Below, in pieces: positions 1 to 9,475 of a DNA stretch of 64,000 nt (within the stretch, counting starts at the first letter, position 1; every line of letters starts with the position of its first letter). This DNA comes from CAVVFX01 sp963777595. GTDB taxonomy: Bacteria; Acidobacteriota; Terriglobia; Bryobacterales; Bryobacteraceae. Under the pieces are notes generated by a model. The model made no database searches. It was given only the letters and a program-made list of their open reading frames with translations, and was not told the DNA's origin. The stretch spans positions 1-64,000 of the forward strand of contig CAVZRE010000072.1 of assembly GCA_963777595.1 (NCBI GenBank), given 5' to 3'. The position numbers were made by a program, and so were the translations under genes.

Positions 1-161
1 AAATCGAGAAGAGTGCCAACAGAAAGGGGAAAACAAGACTCACTTCGCCACATGAGTTTGTTATATTTTGAGAAACCTTATTCCCGTCTGTACAGGTAGA
101 CAAGACACCGCAAAGTGTAATTGAAATTATAGCCTAAGAAAACCGGCATGCTGATGCGATC

Positions 162-256
162 TGTTCCGTCCCATACATATATCGTCCCATATATATATGG
201 GTCAGACGGGTCATCCCATCTATCCCACCACTTAAAAGTGGTAATTATGTAATTAC
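162..256 (+). repeat. Left terminal inverted repeat of the transposon
   Basis: This end matches the reverse complement of 2439-2542. Shared blocks include the outer TGTTCCGTCCCATACATATA, the GGTCAGACGGGTCATCCC block and TATCCCACCACTT, ending in TATGTAATTAC. It is shorter than the right end because it lacks an extra CGTCCCATA-type segment. The left GATC target-site copy sits at 158-161. Confidence 0.85.
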
Positions 257-531
257 TAATCAATTTCATCAACCCCGTGTCTGACAGGGAAATTAGGGGT
301 TCTTTTGGCTGTTTAGGCACTGTTTAGGCACTGTAGGAACCCTGTAAATAGGGTTAGAGCTCCGTGAATACTGTAAATAATTACTATTCACCTAATTCTT
401 TGATTCTATACTGTAAAATATATATATTGGTGAATCTAAGTATTTGTAGGTATTTTACTCTCAAAGCTGTAAATCTATTAAATAGAGCTGTATTTCCTTT
501 ACCTTTACAGTAGATTCATATTCAATAACTA

Positions 532-2329
532 TCTTATTTTGTACTATATTCCCAGTATTTCTCTACAACTACTGTATTTATAGAAGTCGATGCTTCTATT
601 CTTTCCAGCCCTGTTGGAAGAGCCTATAGCCAGCCTGAGCCTGATCCTGAAGTTGTATTTACACGCCAGATAGAAAGGGACTTCGAAAAGTACCTACAAG
701 ACAGCAAAGGATCAGGTATTTTTACAATACTCAAGGAAATAGAGTTCAAATTCTACCTTGAGAACCCTGAGAAATGTATGACAAGTAATATTCCTGCTCA
801 ACAAGCCAGATTTACAGCAAATTGTCAGTTTGCTAAAGCTTTCTTTGAGGTCCAGGACAGTGTTCTATATCGCAAAGCAGAGTCCAAAGCAGACAAAGAT
901 AGAGAGACTGTTCTAATTCCTCCTTGTTATGTTGCTCGGGTTAATAATGCTTTCCGATTTATTACCCAGATATACCGGAACTTGCAGCACTTTGGAATCC
1001 GCAAGATATACAAACAGGTTGTAGAAAGGTAGTGGAGAATAACCCGGGCTGACGTTGCTTGGGTTATAAACCGGTGCTTGATTTGCAATCTGAACAGTAC
1101 TGCAAAGAATATACCAATTCCAATTCCAATTATTAGCTCCCGGTACCTGAATCGAGTTTATATCGACTTAATAGACTTTAGAACTACCCCGGATAATGTT
1201 TTCTATTAGCTAGCACAGATCAAAGATCACTTTTCAAGATATATTTGGCTTGTGCCGCTTCCTAATAAAGAAGCACTTATATTGGCAAATGTAATTGGCC
1301 AGTAGATTGGTCAGAATAGACAGCCTTGAAGAATATAAGTATATTCTGTATTAATTAATAAGTATAGAATTATTACTGCTAATACAAACCAGTTGCTGTA
1401 ATAATAGAAATAAATTCAAAGGCGAATTCGGTAATCTTCTCAAGTATTATAGGATTTCTATTACCAAAGGAAGGCCCTACTACCTACAAAGCCAAGGATC
1501 TGTGGAAAAAGCCAACAGTATATTCAAGAATCGATTATATACATGCCAAGCCGAGTATAGAGGAACCCAGGAATAGGTACATTTCTTACCTGACATTGCC
1601 CAAGTTGTAAATACAACTCGGCCTTCAGTATTGCCTGCTTATACAATACTATTCGAAGTTTGGTTTGGCCGGAAACTATACTGGTTAATCAGGAATATAC
1701 CTGAGATTGGTGAGAATCAGATAAATACCAATAAGGCCAGCGAAGATAAGGATAGAAGGTTCTCTGAATCTGATATTGACAGAGAAGAGTATACTCTAAC
1801 AGAGTTAGAGTATATTGTATACAAAAACAATACTAGAGTTGCTGCTCAAATAGTAAAGAAAGCTTCTGGAAAAGCTCGGATATTTCAGAAAGGTTGGATT
1901 ATTACTTTGGCAATTCCTTCCAAGCTGCGTCTACATACAGAGCCCAAGCGGATCCTTTGTTGTATTGATCAAGTCACAAAGAACCGATACTTTCTAAGTA
2001 GTACAAAAGGGCTACTGAGTAGTAGTTACTGTACTTCTCAACTCAATCCTGTAGAAGCACCAGATCAAAGTCTAATTCCTATAAATTGGCCTGCTGGAAC
2101 AGCTAAACTAAGCCTTAGCAAGGCTGTACAGTTGATTAATAACCGTGGTACAGTTGGAGCTGCCCAGAAAGCCGGGCGGCTTGCTAATAAACCTGAGCGC
2201 CAGCAAGGTCGGAAGCGGAAGCAGCCTGAGCCTGAGCCAGAGTCTGAGCATGCACCGGAGCCTGAGCCGGTGGCATTACGTATTAGTAGCCGGAAAAGAG
2301 TAAAGAGAACAGGTGCATTTGAGTATTAA
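532..2329 (+). pseudogene. Degenerate Ginger transposase (integrase-like)
   Basis: An open stretch from 532 to 1032 ends in an H2C2 zinc-finger-like segment (QHFGIRKI, then CLIC after a stop). The frame continues past TAG codons at 1030 and 1207 through an integrase core (VYIDLIDF, KDHFSRYIW) to another TAG at 1303. After a frame change the core resumes near 1414 (GRPYYLQSQGSVEKAN), crosses a TAG at 1574, and is then open to 2329. The tail (KGWIITLAIPSKLR, RILCCIDQV) resembles the C-terminal part of Ginger/KRAB-A-domain-2-like proteins. The first zinc-ligand His appears as TAC, where CAC is expected. The stops fit CAG to TAG or TGG to TAG changes. The second catalytic Asp region is not readable, so the gene is inactive. 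Confidence 0.7.
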
Positions 2330-2438
2330 TTAGGGGGTGGCTATAAAGGGTAGATTTCATTAAATAGTACAGTGCGGGCACTGTAAGTTATCAATAGTAT
2401 CAATGGTATCAATAGTTTCAATCAATCAATCGATTCTT

Positions 2439-2542
2439 GTAATTACATAAAGTGGTGGGATAGACGGGATGACCCGTCTGACCTATACATATATGGGACG
2501 TCCCATAAGTCGTATGGGACGATATATGTATGGGACGGAACA
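2439..2542 (-). repeat. Right terminal inverted repeat of the transposon
   Basis: This is the inverted partner of 162-256. It carries about 20 extra bases in which the GGGACG/CGTCCC motif is repeated, forming a perfect palindrome, TATGGGACGTCCCATA, near 2493-2508. A second hairpin (GACGGG, ATGA loop, CCCGTC) lies at 2463-2478. The right GATC target-site copy follows at 2543-2546. Confidence 0.85.
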
Positions 2543-2546
2543 GATC

Positions 2547-3169
2547 GACTGTTGATCGGTTGCACACGCGACGAACTATTAATTGGAGCTTATCATTTGG
2601 CAGCCTCATCAAGTAAACCTCCGAGACTGGGCAGGGATACTGATACAGTAGTAACGAATGTCATTGCTAATATCCATGGTTTATACAGCTATCTCAACAA
2701 CACGGGCGTCGCTGCTGCTATAGAAGCCCCCCCATCTTATTCTGTCGCATCCCCCGTCGGCATCGTCGAGGCGCACAGCACCTTCCGGCTCATGAACAAG
2801 CTCTCTCCTCCGCCAACAATCATATTCCCGCTTAGAGAGCGGCAGGAGCAAAGGAGCCACGTTCGCCTAGAAGAAAAATGCAAAAGTGAATGCATCCAAA
2901 CCCTCACTGGTCATGACGTAGAACGCACTTCGCCAGCTTTGTGGTACTGACGTAGGCGAGAAAGAAGCTTGGCGCGACTGAGAAGTGACGAGCCGTTTAT
3001 GGTTTGAGGACGAAGTCGCAATGCCTGCTGGCTGGATTTAAGCTGAATGAGTAGGACTCGTTTCGTCGTAGATCAAATTCACTGTATATCCAAATCTGTC
3101 GGAGACACAGTTTGTGTTCCTTCGAGCTATGCTGTTTATTCATGGTATATACGCCCCATGGGGCTTCTA
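2547..3169. other. No gene recognised (fungal-type flank)
   Basis: This is about 620 bases between the transposon and the ankyrin gene. Open frames exist (for example 2552-2950 on the plus strand), but their translations show no recognisable domain and no codon regularity. It lies downstream of the ankyrin gene and may include its 3' untranslated region. Confidence 0.5.
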
Positions 3170-4390
3170 CTACTTCTGAGGCTCATAATCCAGCAACGAC
3201 TGAGCGCATTCTGTCTGGCCAGCAGCTCGCGCAATGTCTACCGCGTCTTGACCCAGGTTATTCTTCGCCTTGATATCAGCTCCCTCGCCCAAGAGAAACA
3301 AAACGCACTTGACGTTCCCTAGGCGCGCTGCCTTGTGCAAGGGAGTCTCCCCGTGCAGCGTATCTCTGACATCGATTTCATCGCCAGCTTCCAGCAGGAT
3401 CTCTGCAATTGGAATCTCCGGGCCTAAGACTGCCATGTGAAGTGCCGTTAGGCCGCTAGCGTCTGTGGAGTGACGGTTTGCTCCTCGTGCGATCAAGAGC
3501 TTGAACACCTCCTCATTACCACATGTTGCTGCGATGTGGAGAGGCGTACTACCACCCCTCATTGCTTCAGGAACCTCGCCCCAAGGGTTAGGAATTGTCC
3601 CTTGGGGAAATCTCGTCTTGGCTTCCATATCTGCTCCGTGGTCCAGGATCATCTCTGCGATTTTCTCAGGAGCTCTATACGCCGCCTCATGCAGGGGTGT
3701 CCATCCTTCATCATCACAACCAGTCACCAAAGCCCCATGCTCTAGCAGGACTTCAACAACAGCTGTCCGGCTCCACATAATGGCTTCTTGTAGTGCAGTT
3801 CGCGCGGTGAAGTTCTTAGCGTTTGCGTCTGCGCCATGCTCAAGAAGCAGTCTTGCGAGACCGTCATATCCTTGTGCAGCTGCCCAATGTAGTGGAGTGC
3901 GACCACCGAGGAACTTCCGGTCCATGTCTGAGCCTGAGGGAACAGAATGGGCCATTACATCGGCTCCATTACCAAGGAGTGCAGAAGCAATTGCCTCGTT
4001 GCCGAATTCTGCGGCAAAGTGCAAAGCTGTCCTGCCATCTATGCCCTTGGAAACCTTTGCTCCGTTTTCCAACAGTAGCAGAACAACTGCCGCATTGCCG
4101 CCGCTAACGGCCTTGTGTAGTGCTGTCCATCCTTCGTTGTCCTCAGCCTCGATGTTGGCACCCCGCTCTAAGAGGAGTCTTACCGCCTTTTCGTGGCCAT
4201 TGCTGGCCGCTTTATGCAATGCTGTTTCTCCAAGGCTGTCTTTTGCAGAAGCATTAGCACCCTTGGAGAGTAGTATATCCATTATGTACGCCAAGCCGAA
4301 ATGCGCGGCGGCGTGCAGTCCCGTGCAATCCTTAGCGAAGCGTTGCGATTCTCCCATGTACCAATGTTTCACAAAATGGCTTACTTGGTC
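3170..4390 (-). CDS. Ankyrin-repeat protein, 5' truncated at a chimeric join
   Basis: About eleven ankyrin repeats of 32-34 residues run to the C-terminus (consensus-like blocks TALHKAASNGH, TPLHWAAAQGY, TPLHIAATCGN, TPLHKAARLGN). Longer insertions follow the fourth and seventh repeats. The repeat consensus and the neighbouring fungal-type transposon suggest a fungal gene, where such arrays often form the C-terminal half of NACHT-type proteins. The minus frame stays open to an ATG at 4525. Its first 45 codons, however, are only the antisense of a bacterial TIGR03435 gene, so the true N-terminus is missing and the usable sequence begins near DQVSHFVKHWY. Ankyrin proteins also occur in bacteria, so the fungal origin is an inference from context. 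Confidence 0.7.
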   Translation of the reverse strand, partial: DQVSHFVKHWYMGESQRFAKDCTGLHAAAHFGLAYIMDILLSKGANASAKDSLGETALHKAASNGHEKAVRLLLERGANIEAEDNEGWTALHKAVSGGNAAVVLLLLENGAKVSKGIDGRTALHFAAEFGNEAIASALLGNGADVMAHSVPSGSDMDRKFLGGRTPLHWAAAQGYDGLARLLLEHGADANAKNFTARTALQEAIMWSRTAVVEVLLEHGALVTGCDDEGWTPLHEAAYRAPEKIAEMILDHGADMEAKTRFPQGTIPNPWGEVPEAMRGGSTPLHIAATCGNEEVFKLLIARGANRHSTDASGLTALHMAVLGPEIPIAEILLEAGDEIDVRDTLHGETPLHKAARLGNVKCVLFLLGEGADIKAKNNLGQDAVDIARAAGQTECAQSLLDYEPQK

Positions 4391-4398
4391 GAAGGCGA
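4385..4398. other. Junction between fungal-type and bacterial DNA
   Basis: On the left the minus strand encodes an ankyrin protein. On the right the plus strand abruptly becomes the C-terminal part of a TIGR03435 protein (AKLKEADP onward). Both genes lose their other halves at the same place. There is no repeat, integrase or attachment-site structure at the join. Confidence 0.75.
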
Positions 4399-4817
4399 AG
4401 CTGAAGGAGGCAGATCCGAATTCCCGCACAGGATGCAAGGAGGGGCTTCCGACCCTGACGAGGGTAGACCCCCGGAGCAGCAATCCCACGGCGGCACGGT
4501 TGCTGACGTGTACTAACGTCTCCATGGCTTATCTGGCCTCGCATTTGCGGTTCTTCGCCAGTGGCTATGTTCACAGCGATGTCTTGGACGAGACAGGTCT
4601 GCAGGGAGGGTGGGATTTCACCTTGAATTTTAGTAAGGTGCGACAGTTGCCGGGCAACAACGTATCACCTGGTGTCAGTGCTGCGCCCGACCCCAATGGA
4701 GCCCTTTCCGTGGAGGATGCAATGCAAAGGCAACTTGGTTTGAAGTTGGTGACGCGCAGGCGCCCTCTGCCGGTACTGGTAGTCGATCACATCGAAGAGA
4801 ACCCGTCGGAGAATTGA
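4395..4817 (+). CDS. TIGR03435-family protein, C-terminal fragment
   Basis: The last 140 residues match the end of the TIGR03435 'soil-associated' family, which is greatly expanded in Solibacter-type acidobacteria. Recognisable blocks are KLKEADPNSRTGCKEG, LLTCTNVSMA, VLDETGLQGGWDFTLNF, QRQLGLKLV and the terminal VLVVDHIEENPSEN. The family function is unknown, and members are usually exported. The N-terminal half or more is absent because the gene abuts the junction at about 4390. The open frame extends back to 3501, but that part is antisense of the ankyrin gene and should not be translated as one protein. Confidence 0.8.
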   Translation, partial: AKLKEADPNSRTGCKEGLPTLTRVDPRSSNPTAARLLTCTNVSMAYLASHLRFFASGYVHSDVLDETGLQGGWDFTLNFSKVRQLPGNNVSPGVSAAPDPNGALSVEDAMQRQLGLKLVTRRRPLPVLVVDHIEENPSEN

Positions 4818-4876
4818 TGTGGAGGGCCCGGGCCGAAGCTATGTGCCAGGTTTAGCGGGCCGCTTGCCGTAGCGGC

Positions 4877-4894
4877 TGTCCAGTTTTCTGGACA
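4877..4894. terminator. Possible bidirectional hairpin terminator
   Basis: A perfect 7-bp stem with a TTTT loop (TGTCCAG TTTT CTGGACA) sits between the convergent ends of the TIGR03435 fragment and the enolase-superfamily gene. No clear T-run follows on either side, so the role is tentative. Confidence 0.35.
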
Positions 4895-4941
4895 TTGTAA
4901 GGCAGACGGAGGGTCACCACCCGGCTTGTGCATCACAGCCC

Positions 4942-6123
4942 TCAGCTCTTCTCCGCGGTGGCCCGCACAGCGGATTCATTCACTTCGAGTCCCACCCCGG
5001 GCCCGGTCGGAACAATCAATTCCCCGTGATCCCACTGGATCTCATTCTTGAACAGCGGCTTCAACCGCGCAGCCGGACCCGTCCATTCCTGCGGATACAC
5101 CGCGTTTGGGATCGACGCCACCAGTTGCAGCGTCGCCGCCGTGCCCATTGCCGGTTGCGTATTGTGGCAGACGATCTGCTTGTTATGCGCCTCCGCCAGC
5201 GCCGCTACCTTCTTACTCACCGTGATCCCCGATTTCGTCATGTCCGGCTGAATGAACGCGGGGTTGCCCTGCTCGATCAGGTCCCGATACATCCAGATGT
5301 TGTATTCCTGTTCGCCGGCGGCGATGGGAAGATCGGGTAGCGCCGCCTGCACCTGCGACATCGCCGCATAGTCGCCCTGCGCCGTCGGCTCTTCGTAGTG
5401 CACAATGTTCACCGCTTGCTTCAATCTCCGCCCCATCTCGATTGCGCGCTGGGTCGTGTACCCGTTATTCATATCGCACATGAGCCGGATCTTGTCGCCG
5501 ACCGCCTTACGAATGGCAACCATATACTGCTCCAGCGGATCGTCCACTGCATCCGTGAACACGCGGTTCGGATCGCGCCAGCCCATGCGGAATTTGAGCG
5601 CCCGGAACCCCAGATCCACCTGCTTCTTCATCAGTGTGGTCACCTCTTCAATCGAAGCTTTGTGATCCCAGCCGTAGCTGTAATACGCCGGCACGCGCAT
5701 CCGGTACGCGCCGCCCAGCAGCGAATAGATGGGCGTCTTGAGCAGCCTGCCTTTGATGTCCCACATCGCCACGTCGAGCCCTGCGATCGCGTTCGCTAGG
5801 GTGCCTCCCGGACCTAATTTGTAAGGGCGAAAGAGCATCTGGTCGTAAAGCGGACCGCTGTTCATGGGGTCCTGCCCAACCATGAGCGGTTTCAGGACCT
5901 TCTGGATCATCGCCTCTTCGACGTACGCATTCATGGGGCTGCACTCGCCCCACCCCGACGTTCCTTCATTCGTGAGCACCTGCACCAACAGCATTCCCCA
6001 CGGCATCCGGTAGGTGCGGATTTCTGTGACCTTGATTCCCGACGCTTCCGCCGCCGCGCCCGCCGCGCCCAGCGGAGCCGCCGCCAGACCCGTTTTCAGC
6101 CATGTACGCCGGTCCATTGTCAT
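4942..6123 (-). CDS. Mandelate racemase/enolase-superfamily enzyme, Tat-exported
   Basis: This 393-residue protein has the enolase-superfamily fold: an N-terminal capping domain (IKVTEIRTYRM), then a barrel with a KFRMG lysine region and acidic metal-ligand candidates in MCDMNNG, HYEEP and AAGEQE, and CHNTQ near the end. The family abstracts the alpha proton of carboxylate substrates, typically in sugar-acid breakdown. The exact substrate cannot be read here. The N-terminus MTMDRRTWLKTGLAAAPLG is a twin-arginine signal. The ATG at 6123 is chosen because AAGGAG lies 7 bases upstream; an upstream TTG at 6141 would sit across that site. The gene begins 11 bases after the receptor gene stops, so the two are probably co-transcribed and the receptor may import a related compound. 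Confidence 0.85.
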   Translation of the reverse strand: MTMDRRTWLKTGLAAAPLGAAGAAAEASGIKVTEIRTYRMPWGMLLVQVLTNEGTSGWGECSPMNAYVEEAMIQKVLKPLMVGQDPMNSGPLYDQMLFRPYKLGPGGTLANAIAGLDVAMWDIKGRLLKTPIYSLLGGAYRMRVPAYYSYGWDHKASIEEVTTLMKKQVDLGFRALKFRMGWRDPNRVFTDAVDDPLEQYMVAIRKAVGDKIRLMCDMNNGYTTQRAIEMGRRLKQAVNIVHYEEPTAQGDYAAMSQVQAALPDLPIAAGEQEYNIWMYRDLIEQGNPAFIQPDMTKSGITVSKKVAALAEAHNKQIVCHNTQPAMGTAATLQLVASIPNAVYPQEWTGPAARLKPLFKNEIQWDHGELIVPTGPGVGLEVNESAVRATAEKS

Positions 6124-6134
6124 AACACTTCTCC

Positions 6135-9100
6135 TTACCAATAAAGCTTCAATGCTAACTGAATCTCGCGGGAAGTCCGCTGGAAAAGCGGAGGCTGCCC
6201 GGCGCTCGTGATCGTCCCCACAGTCGAGGAGCCGATCGACGTGCTCGGATTGTTGAACTGCGGCGTATTGAAGATGTTGAACACCTCGGCGCGAAATTGC
6301 AACCGCATGGCCTCGTCTCGGGTGAAGTGAAAATTTTTAAAGGCGGAAAGGTCCAGTTGCCGCGTACCCGGTCCATAGAGAGCATTGCGCCCTTCGTCGC
6401 CGTAGGTATATAGCCCGGGAGAAGCATATGCCGCCGTATTGAACCACTCGTGGATGGTAGGATTCGACAGCTTTCCTTGACCGATCACATTCGGCCACTG
6501 TATGCCGCTGCCCGCGTTTAAAGCGCTCGTGGCCATCGTCATCGTGAAGGGCGTCCCTGTCTGGAAAGTATCGATGCTGTTGAGCTGCCAACCTCCTGCC
6601 AAGAGTTCGAGCGGCCCGTGTGCATCCTTTAGGAACGTCTTGCCCTTGCCGAACGGCAGCTCATAGGTCCAGCTCAACACCAGGCTCTGGCGCACGTCGA
6701 AGGTCGAGTTGCCACGGTTGAGATACAAAGCATATGGCGTCTGCACGGTCTCCGAACCGGTGCCGCTCGAATCATCGATGCTATGCGACCATGTCCACGC
6801 GCCGAGAAAAGATAGCCCGGTGCTGAGGCGCCGCTGAAAGGTAGCCTGCAGCGAATGGTATTCCGAATCTCCCCACGGTCCCACCGCCGTTCCATCGCCC
6901 AGATTGGGATATGGACGCCGGTTCGCCACCGCTCCCGGCCCCGGCAGGGCTTCGTTGATGTTGTCGGTTACCAGGATATGCGTCCCTTTCTCGCCCACAT
7001 AAGCCACTGACACCACCATGTTTCCGCGCAGTTGGCGCTGGATATTGAAGTTCCACTCGTACGCGCCTTGAGTCTTGAAGTCGTAGGGATAATAGATCCA
7101 ACCCAGCCCGGCAATCGGGAAAAGAGCTGGACGCGCCGCTGGAAATCCTGCCGAAATTGGTAGCGCATCGTTGAAATCGGACGCGTTGTTAGAAGCCTGC
7201 AGCGAGCCGCTGAAGGGCGGATTCTTGGCCGGAGAGTCATTCGACGTCTGCATTGCATACGAATAGAAGATGCCGAATCCGGCTCGAATCACCGTGTTCG
7301 GCGCCACGTTGTACGCGAGCCCCGCGCGCGGACCGAAATTCGTCGACCGCCCTTCCGTCACCGAATTGCCGCTGTAGGGAGCTGTTCCCACGGGAACCAG
7401 CGTGCCTCCGCCAGTGGGCACAAAGCCCGCGAGCAGATTATGGCGCTCCGTCCACGGCGTGACGAAATCGTCTCGCAGTCCGTAGTTCAAAGTCAGCTTG
7501 GGCGTGATGCGCCAGGTATCCTGCACATACACGTTAGACATGTACCGGTGCAGGCTGAAGAATCGCGTGATGTCGATGTCGGAGCTGATCGGACGGCCGA
7601 ACAGAAAGTCGGCCAGCCCATTGCCGGTATATGCGCCGGAGAATACCATCTGGCCCACCGGATAGGTCGGCGAGAAAAAGGAGAATCGCCGGCTCATCAC
7701 AGAGCCTCCGAATTTGAACTCGTGTTTGCCCTTCACCCAGCTCAAGGCTTGCGAATATTCATAATTGTTATTCACCTTCGCCAGGCTGCCCGAGCCATCG
7801 CCTAATCCGACAGTTCCACCGCTGATGCTGATGTTCGTCAATCCGCCCGCGCCGTTCAGGTTGGCGTTGGGAATACCAAGTGACTGAGCCAGCGTCAATT
7901 GGCCGCTATCCTCGTCGACAATGTATTCCACCATCCGCGAGTAGCCGACCCGGGCTTCGTAATATAACGTCGGCGAGATGGAACGGCCATAGCCGATGAC
8001 GCCCTGCCATGCCGGAACTTCCGTATTCCCAGGCCGCGAAGGACCTCCGCCTACCGCCGGCGCAGGCAAGTAGCCTGGCGTGACCGTAACCGGGTTTTCA
8101 TGGCTCGCGCGTCCGAAGAAAGTCGACGCGCCGCTTCGATAGTCGAACCGGAAATCATACTGATTGACGGTGGTTTGCTGCCCCGGATTGTAAAGGTAGT
8201 TGTTCGTCGCTCCGGGCATGTTCTGAGCTGGATAGAGCGCCATCAATTTCGCTGAAGTCGGGTCGATTGCCGATGCCGGGATGATATTATTCGGCAGCGG
8301 CGTGTGGCCGTTGCCGCGCGGATCGTAGATAATCGTTTTCGGCAGCAGCGAAGAAAAATCGCCGGTGCGAAATGCTGGAATGGGCACTGTACTGATAAAG
8401 GTCTGTGCCTGGTAGACGCGCTTTCCTTCATAGTCGCCAAAGAAAAAGAGCTTGTCCTTGCCGTTGAAAACCTTAGGTATCCACACCGGACCACCGATGT
8501 TAAATCCAAATTGGTTTAACCGGAATGGCGGGATAGGATTGGCCTGTGAATCGAAATAATTCTTGGCGTCGAACCAGGAGTTGCGGACAAACTCATAAGC
8601 TACGCCATGAAACTGGTTCGTGCCCGACTTGAAATCGACGTTGATCACGCCCGCTCCTCCGCCATAGGCCGCCGCGGCGGAACTGGTCTGCACCTTAAAC
8701 TCCTGGATCGCATCGACCGGCGGAAAAAAGATGATGTCGCCGGCATCGTTGTCCATGCTCTGCACGCCGTCGAACATGTAAACGATACCTTCCGGCGGCG
8801 CGCCGTTGATGACCGCACCATTGGTCCCGCGTCCGCTGGTATAGCCCTGCAGGACGGAATTCGACGAAGTTCCGCGATTGTTCACCCCGGGCGCGAGATC
8901 CACCAGTTGCGTGAAATTTCGCGAGTTGAGCGGCAGGTCCGCGACCTGCTTCTGCTCGCGCACGTCGCCGACTTCGGACGAAGCCGTTTCGAGCAGCGGC
9001 GTTTCCGCCGACACCGTCACCTTATCCGAAACGTTGCCGATCTCGAGCGCGATATCCGCCTGCAAGCGCTGATCTACTGAAAGTTGGAACGAGCGCGTTG

Positions 9101-9359
9101 CGGTCCTGAAACCAGAGCGGGTAACCGTGACCGAGTATTGGTCCGGGGGTAACGAAGCAAAGGTATACTCGCCCGAAGCGGACGTCGTCATCTGCTGCGC
9201 CGCGTTAGTGGTTTTACTGCGAATTTCCACGCGTGCGTCCGGAACCGGCGCGTGCGAAGGATCGCTGACCAGACCGTTTACGCTTCCAAACTGGAACTGG
9301 CCCGTGAGCGTGCTGCAAGCCGCAAGGGTACACATTACAACAACGACAAGGTTGCGCAT
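6135..9359 (-). CDS. Oar-like TonB-dependent receptor 1
   Basis: This outer-membrane protein has about 1074 residues. A signal peptide (MRNLVVVVMCTLAACSTLTG) is followed by a carboxypeptidase-regulatory-like beta domain (VNGLVSDPSHAPVPDARV), a plug domain (LPLNSRNFTQLVDLAPG, DGVQSMDNDAG, EFKVQTSSAAAAYGGGAG) and a long beta barrel ending in LALKLYW, with the aromatic last residue that barrel-assembly machinery recognises. Such receptors are numerous in Solibacter-type genomes and are thought to import large or carbohydrate-derived substrates. The ATG at 9359 has GGAGG 8 bases upstream; the longer frame from TTG 9374 overlaps that site. It is first in a likely operon with the enolase-superfamily enzyme. 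Confidence 0.92.
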   Translation of the reverse strand: MRNLVVVVMCTLAACSTLTGQFQFGSVNGLVSDPSHAPVPDARVEIRSKTTNAAQQMTTSASGEYTFASLPPDQYSVTVTRSGFRTATRSFQLSVDQRLQADIALEIGNVSDKVTVSAETPLLETASSEVGDVREQKQVADLPLNSRNFTQLVDLAPGVNNRGTSSNSVLQGYTSGRGTNGAVINGAPPEGIVYMFDGVQSMDNDAGDIIFFPPVDAIQEFKVQTSSAAAAYGGGAGVINVDFKSGTNQFHGVAYEFVRNSWFDAKNYFDSQANPIPPFRLNQFGFNIGGPVWIPKVFNGKDKLFFFGDYEGKRVYQAQTFISTVPIPAFRTGDFSSLLPKTIIYDPRGNGHTPLPNNIIPASAIDPTSAKLMALYPAQNMPGATNNYLYNPGQQTTVNQYDFRFDYRSGASTFFGRASHENPVTVTPGYLPAPAVGGGPSRPGNTEVPAWQGVIGYGRSISPTLYYEARVGYSRMVEYIVDEDSGQLTLAQSLGIPNANLNGAGGLTNISISGGTVGLGDGSGSLAKVNNNYEYSQALSWVKGKHEFKFGGSVMSRRFSFFSPTYPVGQMVFSGAYTGNGLADFLFGRPISSDIDITRFFSLHRYMSNVYVQDTWRITPKLTLNYGLRDDFVTPWTERHNLLAGFVPTGGGTLVPVGTAPYSGNSVTEGRSTNFGPRAGLAYNVAPNTVIRAGFGIFYSYAMQTSNDSPAKNPPFSGSLQASNNASDFNDALPISAGFPAARPALFPIAGLGWIYYPYDFKTQGAYEWNFNIQRQLRGNMVVSVAYVGEKGTHILVTDNINEALPGPGAVANRRPYPNLGDGTAVGPWGDSEYHSLQATFQRRLSTGLSFLGAWTWSHSIDDSSGTGSETVQTPYALYLNRGNSTFDVRQSLVLSWTYELPFGKGKTFLKDAHGPLELLAGGWQLNSIDTFQTGTPFTMTMATSALNAGSGIQWPNVIGQGKLSNPTIHEWFNTAAYASPGLYTYGDEGRNALYGPGTRQLDLSAFKNFHFTRDEAMRLQFRAEVFNIFNTPQFNNPSTSIGSSTVGTITSAGQPPLFQRTSREIQLALKLYW

Positions 9360-9475
9360 TCGAATTACCTCCAAGACGAAGCGGACATGAGTCTATCACC
9401 AAATTCCCAAGAATTCATCGGGGGTCGCCATAACTCAACGCAAGGTGATAGATTGGTCTCCGCCGAGGTATCCAT

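Larger units (their letters stand above)
162..2542 (+). mobile_element. Ginger-like DNA transposon, decayed
   Basis: The element starts with TGTTCC and ends with GGAACA. Its termini are inverted repeats of roughly 95-104 bp, and it is flanked on both sides by the same 4 bp, GATC (158-161 and 2543-2546). Inside it lies a degraded gypsy-type integrase. TGT...ACA inverted termini, a 4-bp target duplication and a gypsy-related integrase are the known hallmarks of Ginger cut-and-paste transposons. The 2381-bp size leaves room for little beyond the transposase. AT richness and in-frame TAG stops suggest fungal repeat-induced point mutation. A retrotransposon is less likely because the termini are inverted rather than direct and no reverse transcriptase is visible. 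Confidence 0.72.

Noticed and set aside
1..4390. Recent transfer of fungal DNA into a bacterium
   Set aside because: There are no integration features at the join, and both border genes are truncated at one contig end. Misassembly explains this more simply, although reads must decide.
4391..4525. First 45 codons of the minus-strand ankyrin frame
   Set aside because: They are the exact antisense of the TIGR03435 fragment and do not resemble an ankyrin protein start.
3501..4817. A 438-residue plus-strand open frame
   Set aside because: Only its last 140 residues match a family (TIGR03435). The rest is antisense of the ankyrin gene and is open only because of the chimeric join.
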